NCBI GenBank assembly: GCA_015234045.1
Contig: JADFWU010000001.1
Location: 260,608-324,607, forward strand
From: Magnetococcales bacterium
GTDB lineage: Bacteria > Pseudomonadota > Magnetococcia > Magnetococcales > JADFWU01
Length of the DNA stretch: 64,000 nucleotides
Direction: 5' to 3'
The notes beneath the pieces are model-generated. The model searched no databases and was not told where the DNA came from. It saw only the letters and a list, made by a program, of their open reading frames with translations. This document shows positions 1-9,073 of this stretch, piece by piece. A program made the position numbers and the translations under genes. Numbering within the stretch: the first letter of the stretch is position 1; every line of letters starts with the position of its first letter.

Positions 1-225
1 AAGCCGGAAGCTCTCGAAGATGATCAGAGGCCATTTTTGACGGCTCTGATTGAGCAAGAGAACGCAGATCGGTTAGTGCTTATGCATCGGGTAATTGCCA
101 CGGATGAGAAACTGACTGAAGCGGATCTGGATAAAGTTCAGAAAATCTTCGCCGCCATGAATCGGGATAAGGCACTGCCCGGACAGATGGTTCAAGATGA
201 AAACGGGCGTTGGATTTCCAAGTAA
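1..225 (+). CDS. DUF1318 (YdbL-like) protein, 5' truncated
   Basis: The reading frame is open from base 1 to a TAA at 223-225, so the gene starts before the window; the TTG at 37 is internal. The last 74 residues are seen, ending in the motif DENGRWISK. The pattern of an NADR segment, a helix with VQKIF, and a terminal basic GxW is typical of the C-terminus of the small periplasmic DUF1318/YdbL family. In enterobacteria these lie beside ydbH and ynbE, which are linked to envelope phospholipid transport; here the upstream partners are outside the window. The molecular function of YdbL-type proteins is not settled. The family call rests on a short C-terminal fragment. Confidence 0.6.
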   Translation, partial: KPEALEDDQRPFLTALIEQENADRLVLMHRVIATDEKLTEADLDKVQKIFAAMNRDKALPGQMVQDENGRWISK

Positions 226-299
226 CTGCCTGTTTGGAAACGGGTATAGGCCCGGATGAATCAGGGGTTGAAGCGATGTTGATAGAGCGTGGGAATGTC

Positions 300-3200
300 A
301 TGAATCGAGGCGTGCAGTTATCTCGTCAATGGTCTGTGGCTCTGCTTATTGGGTTGGCGCTATTTTGTCATGCTTTAGTGGTGGATGCGGAGATGTTGCA
401 TCCGATGACCAGCCATCCAGCCTTGGATTTTGATCCAGATATCTCTGCGAATGATGCGGCCTTGGCCTTTGTCTCTGAGCGTTCTGGCAACCGGGATATC
501 TGGATTAAGGGCATTGGTCCTGGGCAGTCTCCAATCGCCAAACAGGTTACTGATCATCCGGCCAGTGAAACGGAACCCGCTTTGGATGCGTTGGGCGAGC
601 GTCTGCTTTATGTGTCCAATCAAGCAGATCCCAGAGGTGATATCTATCTGCTTCATCTCAAAGAGGGGGTGAGTAAACGTCTGACCGGTAATGATGGTTC
701 AGACAGTAGTCCAATTTGGGGCGACAAACCCACTGAAATCTACTATTTAAAACGCCTTTTGGGTCGTAGAAACGCTCAGGTGGTTCGGCTGGATTTTGTT
801 ACGGGTTCGGAATCAGTCGTCATTGAACAGGCGGATGCTTTTTCACTGGGTGAAGAGGGCTGGCTGACCTATGGACTCAATGGTGTCATCTACGTCATCA
901 ATCTGCTTGATGGTTCTGCCGCGATTGCGCTGACTGGTGGTGCGGATCATGTACAGGATTTTGTTGATGTTGAACCCGTTTTTCATGGTAGTGATGAGGT
1001 TTTCTTTACCCGTTATGACCGGGACAGCAATGGTGATGGTCGGGTAGATCAGGCGGATCATTCATCTATTTGGATGGCGCTGTTTAGAGAGGAATCACCG
1101 GCTGATTCCAATATCATGCGGGTTACACCTGAAGGCCATTTTCATCTTCATCCCACTAACACGGCAAATGATCTGGTTTTTACTGACCTGGAAAAAGGCG
1201 ATCTGTATCGTCTGCCTTTGAGTGACTTTCTGGGTAACTATTCCCATATTGAAAGTGCGTTAGCATTGGTTGAACGCTATTTGGAGCATGGTCAACGCGC
1301 TGAAGCGTTGATGACCTTGGAAAATATCTCCAACGTACTTCTAAGAGATGCCGATACCCAACAGCGCACTGCGCTGGATTATCGGATGGTGGACTATCTG
1401 TGGGAAAATGGCCGCTATAATCAGGCCTTGAATGTACTGAGTAAATATAAAGATCTGCCTGGTGTTACCGGTGCATTGGCAACAATCCATATCCGCTCTT
1501 TTGAACAGCATGCGGCACAAAAGCAACTGAACCGCCCTGAACTACACAGGCAAGTTAGCAAAGCCATAGCCGATATTAGAAAAATCGCAAAAAAATATCC
1601 AAAAGATGAGCAAATTCAAGGTTCATCAAGGATAGAAGTCGGGCATCTTCATCTGTTGATGGGAGATACGGTTGCGGCGCTTCAGAGTTTGATTCGGGTA
1701 TCACGTCTGAAAGATCCAGAGATACGCGCCCGGGCACTGTTTAACCGGGCTTCGGTCTATCGCCGTTTGGGTGAGACCGATAATCTGCGACAAGTCTATT
1801 TGGAAGTGATTCGTACCTTTGGTGAAGGCACTTTTTGGGGTAATCGCGCTATTGCTGAAGCGATTCAGGTTTCTGAAACCGGGCGGGATTATCGTGAAAA
1901 AGCGGTTTCCTTGCGTCAGTTGGTTGATGATGTACCCAAATTGCCACGGCTTCAGGCTGCGACATATCTGCGTATTGCCGAACTATACGAGCAGAATGGT
2001 GCTAACGAAAATGCATTGACCTTTCTGGATCGTTTGAAGCAGCGCCATCCAGACCAGACCAGTCTGGTGAAGCAGGCGTTACAGCGTAAAGCTGAGATTT
2101 TGGTTGGTTTGCAACGCTATCAAGTGGCTGGTGATGCCTATCAGGCGCTTCTGCAACAGGGATATTTAGTCAACGAATCAACGGTTCGCGCGTTGATGGT
2201 GCTCAATTGGGTACGTGCAGCGGTTGAGCAGCGTGACCAAGGACGTGAACCGCGTCTGGCCGCTAAACGACTTAGAGAACTCATTGATAGTTATCCAGAT
2301 TCAATAGAGGCTCATCGAGAGTATATTACCACCAAGGCCGCATTGGGTGAGGTGGTTCCGTTGGTCGCACTCTACGATCAGAAGTTGAAGGAAAATCCAC
2401 AAAGTGCGCTTTATCGCTATACCAAGGCACTGGCAAAGACTTATGTGAAACCGTTGGATCTAGCGTCTATTGTTCCAGAGTTGCAAACCGTGGTCGGGTT
2501 GGCACCGGGTGTTGTCTATTATCATCAAACCCTTGGTTGGGCATTGGAGCAAAAAGAGCGGGTGGACGGTGACAGAGGGCGCGGCAGTCTTGAAAAGGCT
2601 CTGAATGCCTATCTTACTGCGCTTAATCTCAATGATGAGACGCTTTATCCTGAAGTTGAAGCCAATCTACTGCTCAATGTAGGCAATGTTAATTTCCAAT
2701 TGGATAATATTCAGGCAGCCTATCCGCACTATTTGGCACGAAAGGCGCTGAATCGTCCGACAGCAGTCAATGCGACTGAGTTGGTATTTCAAAAACGGTT
2801 GGGCGAAACAGCGTTTAAATCCGGTCATAACGATGTGTCGATTCAAGCGTATCAAGCGGCAATTGGATTGGTTGATTCTGATGACTCTGGTCTGAAAACC
2901 GAGTTGTTCGAACGGTTGGCATTATCTCATCAAGAGGCGGGAAATCATGCTCAGGCGTTGGATCTGTTTTCCAAAGCATTGGATCTCAATTTGGGCATGG
3001 GTCGGTCTGAAAATCTGGGTCGTTTGCAACGCAATATCGGATTAAATCTGTTTCAACTGGCCAAAGCGGAAAAAGCCGCAGGTCAAGGAGATCAGGCACT
3101 TGAAAAAGCGGTAGAGACCTTTTTGAAAAGTCTGGATCATTTAGATCCGGCAGGGTTACGTACTCAGCAAGGCGGCGGCCTGATTAATCTGGCGGTTGGT

Positions 3201-6200
3201 CTGGATGATAAAGCGTCTCAGGCGGCATTTGGTTTTAATGTACGTCAGGAGATGAATCTACTGCTTTCATTTCTGGCCAAGTCTTTTGAACTTCTGGACC
3301 ATCCCAGCCAGGCACAGAGCTATTACCAAGCAAAATCAGTATTGTTGGAAACGGACAGCGATGCCGGTATCGCCTCTGATGCCGAACGGGCGGTTGTGTT
3401 GAATCGGTTGGGTATTCTGGCATTTGCAGCGGGTGATCTTGATGCCGCATTGGATCACACCCGTGAGGCATTGAAGCTGTCAGCCTCTTTAGCGTTAGGT
3501 CATGGCCGTCGGCTTAATCTGGCTAATGCGTCACGTATGGCAGCACTGCTTGTTGAGCGTGGTACTGTGCTTGATTATCAGACAGTTAAACTTTTGGTTG
3601 AGCAGACTGAAGCCGCACTGCTGGCAGGTTGGCAACATCAGCCGGTTTTTCATAGTTTGGTTAATATGAGCTTCTTGCTCAATGCACTGCCTGTTGATCC
3701 GCCGAAAGCAGAGCAACCGCTTGATATTAAGCAAAAACTGAACTGGTATGAATGGAAACGACACGCTGGACAGTACCAAATTAAAGCAGAGTCCCTGTTG
3801 AGCCAGATCAGCGGCGTGTCTGACAGTGAGCGTGCTGGATGGTTGCTTGGCCTGAAAATGAATCAGATGGTCATGGCCAAACAGGCTGGAAATCAAAGTG
3901 CGTATGAGCGTCTCAAAGCGGAGATCTCAACACTGATTGGTGATCATCCGACCAATGCCGGCTGGATGTTGCAGTTGCACCAGGCAGAACAGATTGAAAA
4001 TCGACAGCAGCGTCATGAGGCGTTGATGGCGGCTATGACCGGTTTTGCAAACCATGCGCGTTCGGCTGGTATCGCTGCCATGAAGCCGTTGAATCAACTG
4101 GATGGATTACTTTCTCGTCTGGCACAACTGGCAACAACGGATCTGGCCAATCAAAACAGTCTTGATGGTGCGGCACTGATGCCGATTATTGGACTGTTTG
4201 ACCAGTGGTATAACCTGAAACTGTATCAACGCTATGGTGCTGATTCTGAAGTGGCAGCCATTGTGGTTGAGCGGTTCAGCGGATTGTTTAATCATGTTAA
4301 TCCGCTATTACTGGTGAGCCAGGGTGTTGGGCAATGGCATGGCTTTTTAATCCGTGGTGATGGCAGTAAGGATATTGATCATTGGTATGGTGCAGATGTG
4401 AGCGCCGTATTAAACGCGGTAGACAAGAAGAAAACAGCCCGTGCTCAGAGTGTTTATGTGTTGGCACCAATGGTTGATTCTTTGGCTGCTCTGCCGATTC
4501 AGATCAACGGTAAGCCGGTGTCTTTGGTTGGCTCGGTTCAACAACTGATGCTGGATGACTATCTGCCAGGCGTATTGTTCAATCGATTGGTTGGCCTGAG
4601 TCAGGATGATCAGACACAGCAGGATACGCGTTCCTGGCGTGGTTGGCCTGATCAACGTGATGCGGCCCTGGAAGAGGCACAGCAAGGCCATATTCTGGTC
4701 GCTGATCAAGAGATTGATCGATACTTTCTCAGCCTGGATAGCAATAAACCGGTGCCAATCCGTTTGAATCTCGGACAAATTCGGCCCCAATATGGCCATA
4801 CCGTGGTTATCGGGCCAACAGTACATGATCCATTTGTTCTTCAGGCTGGTGCATTTGGTCGGCGCGGTTATCCGCATGTGATCGGCATTGTGGATGATGT
4901 GGATCAATCGGCACTGAACGTGTTTCTAAATCGCTATCAGTCCGCATTGAAAGAACAACGGCCCATTGATGCTTTTGATTCGGCTCTGTCTGCTTCTGGA
5001 TGGAAGGAGCGTGCGCCGGTACGATTCTTTGGTTTGATGGGGCGTGATACCCAAAGTCAGGCCGAGGTTGCTGGATCACTGTTTGAACAGGTGTTGACTG
5101 AGGCATTGGAGCACTATCAATCCGGTGCTTATGCTGTTGGATTGAATGGCTTGGAAGATGCGTTGGCACTGGCTGAAGCCGCTGGACAGCATGCCGCTAT
5201 TGCACAGATTCTTCAATTGGCAGTTGAGGCCTCATTTTATAGTGAACAGTTTGATCGTGGTGTAATCCATCAAAAAGCGTTGTTGGAATGGTTACAAGGC
5301 GATGAACTGGTTTTAGAGCGTGCTCAGGCACACTACACATTAGGTGTGCTCTATTCTCGATTGGAAGCGTATCAAGATTCTGTAACCCATCTTGAGACAG
5401 CTGCCAAGCTTTGGCAGGACAATCAGGCTGTTGATCAGATGGCCCAAGGTGCAGCCACTTTGGGTGCTGTTCGTGAACGAATGGGCCAGTATGGCGCGGC
5501 ATTGGCGGATTTTCAGCAAGCATCCAACTTTTTCCGTGATATCGGTGCTCATGGAGAGAAGGCGGCTCAGTTTGAACAACTGGGTCGGATCAATCTGTTG
5601 CGTCTGGAGCGTTTTGAACAGGCGCGGGCACATTTTCAACAGGCATTGACGATTCAGACGGAGTTGAATGATTCGGCTGGTATGGCCGAATCATTGATCA
5701 ACATTGGTCACACCTACCAAAAACGGGCGCTGTTTGATCAAGCGGATGCACACTATAACCAGGCTAAAGCCTTGGCTGAACAGTTGGGCGATGTGCGGTT
5801 GATGAGCCTTGTTCATCTCAGCTTAGCCAATTCCGCATGGTTCCAAGGTGCGTATCAAGAGGCGTTTGATGGCATTGATCTGGCCAATCAACACGCTGAA
5901 AGCCTTGGTGATCCCTCCTTGACCGTCATGGTTGAGAATACCCGTGGTTTGATCTATTGGACCCTCAATGAGTTGGAAAAAGCGCTTTTCCATCTGCAAG
6001 AGGCGCTCAGTGCGGCTAAAAAAGCGAAGCTTCCTCTGGAAGAGGCCAGTAGTTGCAATAATCTTGGACTGGTCTACCGGGATCAGAAAAACTATGACAC
6101 CGCGTTAGAGTGGTTTAACAAAGCCCTTGATATTGATACCCATCTCAAAAGCCGTTGGGGCATGGCTTATGATCACCGTAACATTGGTATCACCCTGGCC

Positions 6201-7898
6201 AATCAAGGCAAGCAGAAAGCAGCTTTGAAAGCATTTGAAAAGGCGGTCGCGCTCAGTCAATCGGTGGGACTGCCCATCAGTGAAGCCAAGTCTTTACTTG
6301 AGTTGGGCAATAGCCATTTGGCACTGGGTGCGGTTGCCAAGGCGCGTACGCACTTTGACAGGGCGCTTTCTCTTGCAGATCATCATAACCTTCAAGAAGT
6401 CTCCTGGCGGGCGCTGTATGGGATTGGGCGTGTTGATCAACAACAGGGTGATTTGAAAAAAGCCACAGCCGCATTTGACGATGCCATCAAACGGGTTGAA
6501 TCCATGCGGGCCGCATTGAAGCTGGATGAGTTGCGTAACAGCTTTCAGCTCAATAAGGAAGATCTCTACAAAGAGATGGTCCGCCTTCAGGTGGCACAAG
6601 GTCAGGAGAGAAACGCGTTCAACTATTTGGAGCGGTTTCGCTCACGGAGCTTTATTGATCTGCTTGGTAATCAGCGTTTAACATTGAAAAATGAACAAGA
6701 TCAAACCGTTCTGGATAAAACGACGGCGCTGTTCAAAAAGGTTGACTCCTTAACAGCACAAGTGACTGGATTGGATAAACCACCCAAAGCCAAAGTTCGG
6801 GCGTTGAAAAAAGCCAGAATAAAGATGGAAGAGGCGCTGTTGGCGCTAAAGCGCCATAATCCTCAGTTGATGGGATTTGTTGCGGTGAATCCACTCACGC
6901 TGGATGGCGTAGAAAAACTGTTAGAACCTGATGTTGCACTGCTTTCCTATCTGGTCACACCGGATGCGGTTTTGATTTGGGTGGTGCGTGCGAATGGCAC
7001 CAAACTGTTCCGTTCATCGGTGAAAGAATCGGATCTGGTTACCTGGTCATCTCAGTTCCGTGATCTTGTGCAGAAGATGGAGCCGATGGATGATGTTGTT
7101 GAGACCCTTTATGAACATCTTATCAGCCCGATTGAAGCCGAGTTGGCCGATGTTAACATCGTTGGGATTCTTCCTGATGGTCCGTTGCACTTCATCTCGT
7201 TTGCCGGACTGCGTAAGGATGATCATTATGTGGTTGATCGTTGGCCGATTTTCTATTCTCCATCCGGTTCTGTGCTGGAATATACGTTTGGTCGCAGGAA
7301 TCAGCAGAAACAGACACGTGTTTTGGCACTGGGTAATCCAGATCTGGGCAACTTCAACTATGAATTACCGTTGGCGGAGTTTGAAGCAGACAGTATTGCC
7401 TGGAATTTCCCGGAGATTGATATCCTCACCGGTCCAAAAGCGTCCAAAGAGTGGTTGGTGGATAACATCAATAACTACGGCATCATTCACATCGCAGCAC
7501 ATGGCGAGTTTCAGGATTTCAATCCATTGCTCTCTTCGCTCTGGCTGGCATCAAAAAATCCACAAGGGCGGCGCTTGACGGTGAAAGAGGTGTTTTCATT
7601 GGAGATCAATGCCGATCTGGTCACGCTCAGTGCGTGTCAGACGGGACTTGGTAAACTGCGAGGAGGTGAGATCATCGGTTTGAACCGGGCGTTTATGTAT
7701 GCCGGTACACATGCGTTGATATCCACGCTTTGGCGGGTGGATGATCTGGCTACAGCGGTATTGATGAAGCACTTCTATCGGCAATATGTGCAACGGGATA
7801 AAGCGGAGAGTCTCCAGGAGGCACAGTTACAGATCAAGGAGATCTTTCCACATCCGGCCCAATGGGCAGGATTTACTCTGGTAGGTGATTACAAGTAA
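300..7898 (+). CDS. Giant exported beta-propeller/TPR/CHAT-protease protein
   Basis: About 2,532 residues. I chose ATG 300 because it gives a clean signal peptide (basic n-region, hydrophobic core, VDA cleavage site); ATG 276 is also possible and the frame is open from 210. Residues about 30-330 contain TolB/WD40-like propeller blades (SGNRDIW, GDIYLL, DRDSNGDGRVD). The middle holds many TPRs, in two blocks at about 350-1180 and 1680-2110 with classical A-Y-x2-A-L helices. The C-terminus is a CHAT domain of the caspase clan: catalytic His in IAAHGE (codon at 7500) and Cys in LSACQTG (codon at 7635), followed by the usual GGEIIGL and LWRVDD motifs. The family predicts a cysteine protease. The substrate is unknown; the signal peptide points to a periplasmic or surface location, unlike cytoplasmic CHAT effectors of CRISPR-type systems. 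It lies 74 bp after the DUF1318 gene, possibly co-transcribed. Confidence 0.9.
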   Translation: MNRGVQLSRQWSVALLIGLALFCHALVVDAEMLHPMTSHPALDFDPDISANDAALAFVSERSGNRDIWIKGIGPGQSPIAKQVTDHPASETEPALDALGERLLYVSNQADPRGDIYLLHLKEGVSKRLTGNDGSDSSPIWGDKPTEIYYLKRLLGRRNAQVVRLDFVTGSESVVIEQADAFSLGEEGWLTYGLNGVIYVINLLDGSAAIALTGGADHVQDFVDVEPVFHGSDEVFFTRYDRDSNGDGRVDQADHSSIWMALFREESPADSNIMRVTPEGHFHLHPTNTANDLVFTDLEKGDLYRLPLSDFLGNYSHIESALALVERYLEHGQRAEALMTLENISNVLLRDADTQQRTALDYRMVDYLWENGRYNQALNVLSKYKDLPGVTGALATIHIRSFEQHAAQKQLNRPELHRQVSKAIADIRKIAKKYPKDEQIQGSSRIEVGHLHLLMGDTVAALQSLIRVSRLKDPEIRARALFNRASVYRRLGETDNLRQVYLEVIRTFGEGTFWGNRAIAEAIQVSETGRDYREKAVSLRQLVDDVPKLPRLQAATYLRIAELYEQNGANENALTFLDRLKQRHPDQTSLVKQALQRKAEILVGLQRYQVAGDAYQALLQQGYLVNESTVRALMVLNWVRAAVEQRDQGREPRLAAKRLRELIDSYPDSIEAHREYITTKAALGEVVPLVALYDQKLKENPQSALYRYTKALAKTYVKPLDLASIVPELQTVVGLAPGVVYYHQTLGWALEQKERVDGDRGRGSLEKALNAYLTALNLNDETLYPEVEANLLLNVGNVNFQLDNIQAAYPHYLARKALNRPTAVNATELVFQKRLGETAFKSGHNDVSIQAYQAAIGLVDSDDSGLKTELFERLALSHQEAGNHAQALDLFSKALDLNLGMGRSENLGRLQRNIGLNLFQLAKAEKAAGQGDQALEKAVETFLKSLDHLDPAGLRTQQGGGLINLAVGLDDKASQAAFGFNVRQEMNLLLSFLAKSFELLDHPSQAQSYYQAKSVLLETDSDAGIASDAERAVVLNRLGILAFAAGDLDAALDHTREALKLSASLALGHGRRLNLANASRMAALLVERGTVLDYQTVKLLVEQTEAALLAGWQHQPVFHSLVNMSFLLNALPVDPPKAEQPLDIKQKLNWYEWKRHAGQYQIKAESLLSQISGVSDSERAGWLLGLKMNQMVMAKQAGNQSAYERLKAEISTLIGDHPTNAGWMLQLHQAEQIENRQQRHEALMAAMTGFANHARSAGIAAMKPLNQLDGLLSRLAQLATTDLANQNSLDGAALMPIIGLFDQWYNLKLYQRYGADSEVAAIVVERFSGLFNHVNPLLLVSQGVGQWHGFLIRGDGSKDIDHWYGADVSAVLNAVDKKKTARAQSVYVLAPMVDSLAALPIQINGKPVSLVGSVQQLMLDDYLPGVLFNRLVGLSQDDQTQQDTRSWRGWPDQRDAALEEAQQGHILVADQEIDRYFLSLDSNKPVPIRLNLGQIRPQYGHTVVIGPTVHDPFVLQAGAFGRRGYPHVIGIVDDVDQSALNVFLNRYQSALKEQRPIDAFDSALSASGWKERAPVRFFGLMGRDTQSQAEVAGSLFEQVLTEALEHYQSGAYAVGLNGLEDALALAEAAGQHAAIAQILQLAVEASFYSEQFDRGVIHQKALLEWLQGDELVLERAQAHYTLGVLYSRLEAYQDSVTHLETAAKLWQDNQAVDQMAQGAATLGAVRERMGQYGAALADFQQASNFFRDIGAHGEKAAQFEQLGRINLLRLERFEQARAHFQQALTIQTELNDSAGMAESLINIGHTYQKRALFDQADAHYNQAKALAEQLGDVRLMSLVHLSLANSAWFQGAYQEAFDGIDLANQHAESLGDPSLTVMVENTRGLIYWTLNELEKALFHLQEALSAAKKAKLPLEEASSCNNLGLVYRDQKNYDTALEWFNKALDIDTHLKSRWGMAYDHRNIGITLANQGKQKAALKAFEKAVALSQSVGLPISEAKSLLELGNSHLALGAVAKARTHFDRALSLADHHNLQEVSWRALYGIGRVDQQQGDLKKATAAFDDAIKRVESMRAALKLDELRNSFQLNKEDLYKEMVRLQVAQGQERNAFNYLERFRSRSFIDLLGNQRLTLKNEQDQTVLDKTTALFKKVDSLTAQVTGLDKPPKAKVRALKKARIKMEEALLALKRHNPQLMGFVAVNPLTLDGVEKLLEPDVALLSYLVTPDAVLIWVVRANGTKLFRSSVKESDLVTWSSQFRDLVQKMEPMDDVVETLYEHLISPIEAELADVNIVGILPDGPLHFISFAGLRKDDHYVVDRWPIFYSPSGSVLEYTFGRRNQQKQTRVLALGNPDLGNFNYELPLAEFEADSIAWNFPEIDILTGPKASKEWLVDNINNYGIIHIAAHGEFQDFNPLLSSLWLASKNPQGRRLTVKEVFSLEINADLVTLSACQTGLGKLRGGEIIGLNRAFMYAGTHALISTLWRVDDLATAVLMKHFYRQYVQRDKAESLQEAQLQIKEIFPHPAQWAGFTLVGDYK

Positions 7899-7925
7899 CG
7901 CGTTTTCGAGATACAGAAACGAAAG

Positions 7926-7993
7926 AAGCTCCATCATTCCGATATGATTTGAGGGTCATTAGCCAACTTCTGGCAATCGGAATGATGGTGCTT
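7926..7993. repeat. 68-bp imperfect palindrome after the CHAT gene
   Basis: Arms 7926-7943 and 7976-7993 are 18 bp and complementary except for one position. The 32-base centre contains a second small hairpin (GCCA/TGGC at about 7962-7974). It begins 28 bp after the CHAT stop codon. There is no U-tract, so it is not a textbook rho-independent terminator. It could be a 3' stabilising structure, a factor-dependent terminator or a small dispersed palindromic repeat. Confidence 0.5.
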
Positions 7994-8046
7994 TGACAGC
8001 AAGTATCCTAGAGGTTTGAGGCCTAGCAAGGGTGCTTTTTAAGTCG

Positions 8047-8268
8047 TTAACAGACTTTTGTTTTTTCCTTAAACTTCCCGCGTTTCTCCATCAGATGGAA
8101 AATCGCACTCTGTGCTTCTGGTGGAATGCTGAGGTGTTTGTCACGCCACCACCGATCAACCGTTTTTTCTGGAATTTGAAGATCACGCGCCATCAGGCGA
8201 ATGCATACCCAGTCGGCAACGCTGTCACCGTACATTTTCTTTCCGAGTTTTGCTAACTGTTTGTTCAC
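8047..8268 (-). CDS. Small putative HTH protein
   Basis: 73 residues, GTG start with an AGG Shine-Dalgarno-like site 8 bases upstream. The central part (residues about 18-44) has the rhythm of a helix-turn-helix: a hydrophobic helix followed by IPEKTVDRWWRD, as in terminase-small-subunit or transposase-type N-terminal HTH segments that read a target through a Trp-rich recognition helix. The C-terminus is lysine-rich. No family was identified with confidence; DNA binding is an inference from this segment. The overlapping plus-strand frame has no ribosome binding site and a Phe-rich composition, so I treat it as a shadow. Confidence 0.5.
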   Translation of the reverse strand: MNKQLAKLGKKMYGDSVADWVCIRLMARDLQIPEKTVDRWWRDKHLSIPPEAQSAIFHLMEKRGKFKEKTKVC

Positions 8269-8375
8269 AAAACGAACCTTTTAAAAACAACCATTTACAT
8301 GAGGTGGTTGGCTGCCCATGCCTATATAGATCGGCTGATTATGTTAAATAATCAAGCGAATAATTTCACAAAATG

Positions 8376-8408
8376 CACAACATACTGACACTGTTGTGAT
8401 TTTTTTTT
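8376..8408 (+). terminator. Hairpin with T-tract, possible terminator or operator
   Basis: CACAACA (8376-8382) pairs with TGTTGTG (8392-8398) across 9 bases and is followed by nine T residues. On the plus strand it has the form of a rho-independent terminator, but both flanking genes read leftwards and the nearest plus-strand gene ends 480 bp upstream. It may instead be an operator for the small HTH gene at 8268, or end an unseen short transcript. Confidence 0.35.
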
Positions 8409-8450
8409 GTCATAAAGCGATGGGTGACTCGATTAGAATCGGGAACGTTT

Positions 8451-8966
8451 TTATTGTAGGAAGTCAGATTGCTCAGAGGAGAGAGAGTCATCAATTTTGG
8501 CGCGTTCTGACTGGGTCATCTGTTCAACCACAAACTGGCGCATCTCTTCCAGCTGAATCTTGAAGGCATCAGGTGCGCCATCAATAGCCCGCGAGATCCA
8601 GTGATAGGATTGAATAAGATCCGCTTCAACGCCAGTGCCTTCGAAGTAGAGAGAGCCTAACGTGTGTTGAGAGCGGGGATCACCCTGTTTGGCAGCCATT
8701 TTGAACCAGCGGACGGCCTCTTTGGCATCCTGTTCTACGCCTATGCCTTTGAGATAGAGCGTACCGAGGTTGTGCTGTGCGTGGGTGATACCTTGTTTGG
8801 CCGCCAGTTTGAACCAATGGACCGCTTTAGCCGGGTCAGGATCAACGCCTTGGCCGTTGAGATACATGGCTCCGAGATTGTGTTGTGCCTTTGGATTGCC
8901 ATCATTGGCTAAGGAATGGATGGCTTCGAGATAGGCTTCTGGCGATACGGGTGGTTTGTCGGCCAT
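8451..8966 (-). CDS. Sel1-repeat (SLR) protein
   Basis: 171 residues with three consecutive Sel1-like repeats at about 22-130. Each carries the family signature A-x-HNLGxxYxxGxGV followed by A-x2-WFKxAAKQG. There is no signal peptide. Sel1 repeats are alpha-alpha superhelices used for protein-protein contacts, often in regulatory or stress complexes; nothing identifies the partner. The C-terminal 45 residues are not repetitive and are charged. The gene is divergent from the SagB-like gene, with 107 bp between them that must hold both promoters. Confidence 0.85.
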   Translation of the reverse strand: MADKPPVSPEAYLEAIHSLANDGNPKAQHNLGAMYLNGQGVDPDPAKAVHWFKLAAKQGITHAQHNLGTLYLKGIGVEQDAKEAVRWFKMAAKQGDPRSQHTLGSLYFEGTGVEADLIQSYHWISRAIDGAPDAFKIQLEEMRQFVVEQMTQSERAKIDDSLSSEQSDFLQ

Positions 8967-9073
8967 CGGTTTTCTCTTTCGTCGATTTTGTGAATGGCGG
9001 AATGCATCAGCTATTTATGATAAAATCATCAAAATTGAATACACATGCGGCATCAACCTAATGAGTGACTCTC

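Noticed and set aside
8031-8060. Short similarity between 8041-8060 and 14832-14850 (AGTCGTTA-CAGA-TTT)
   Set aside because: Under 20 bases with mismatches and no shared context; likely chance.
8032-8256. 74-codon plus-strand ORF opposite the HTH-like gene
   Set aside because: Phe-rich shadow frame without a ribosome binding site; the minus-strand frame has one and a plausible fold.
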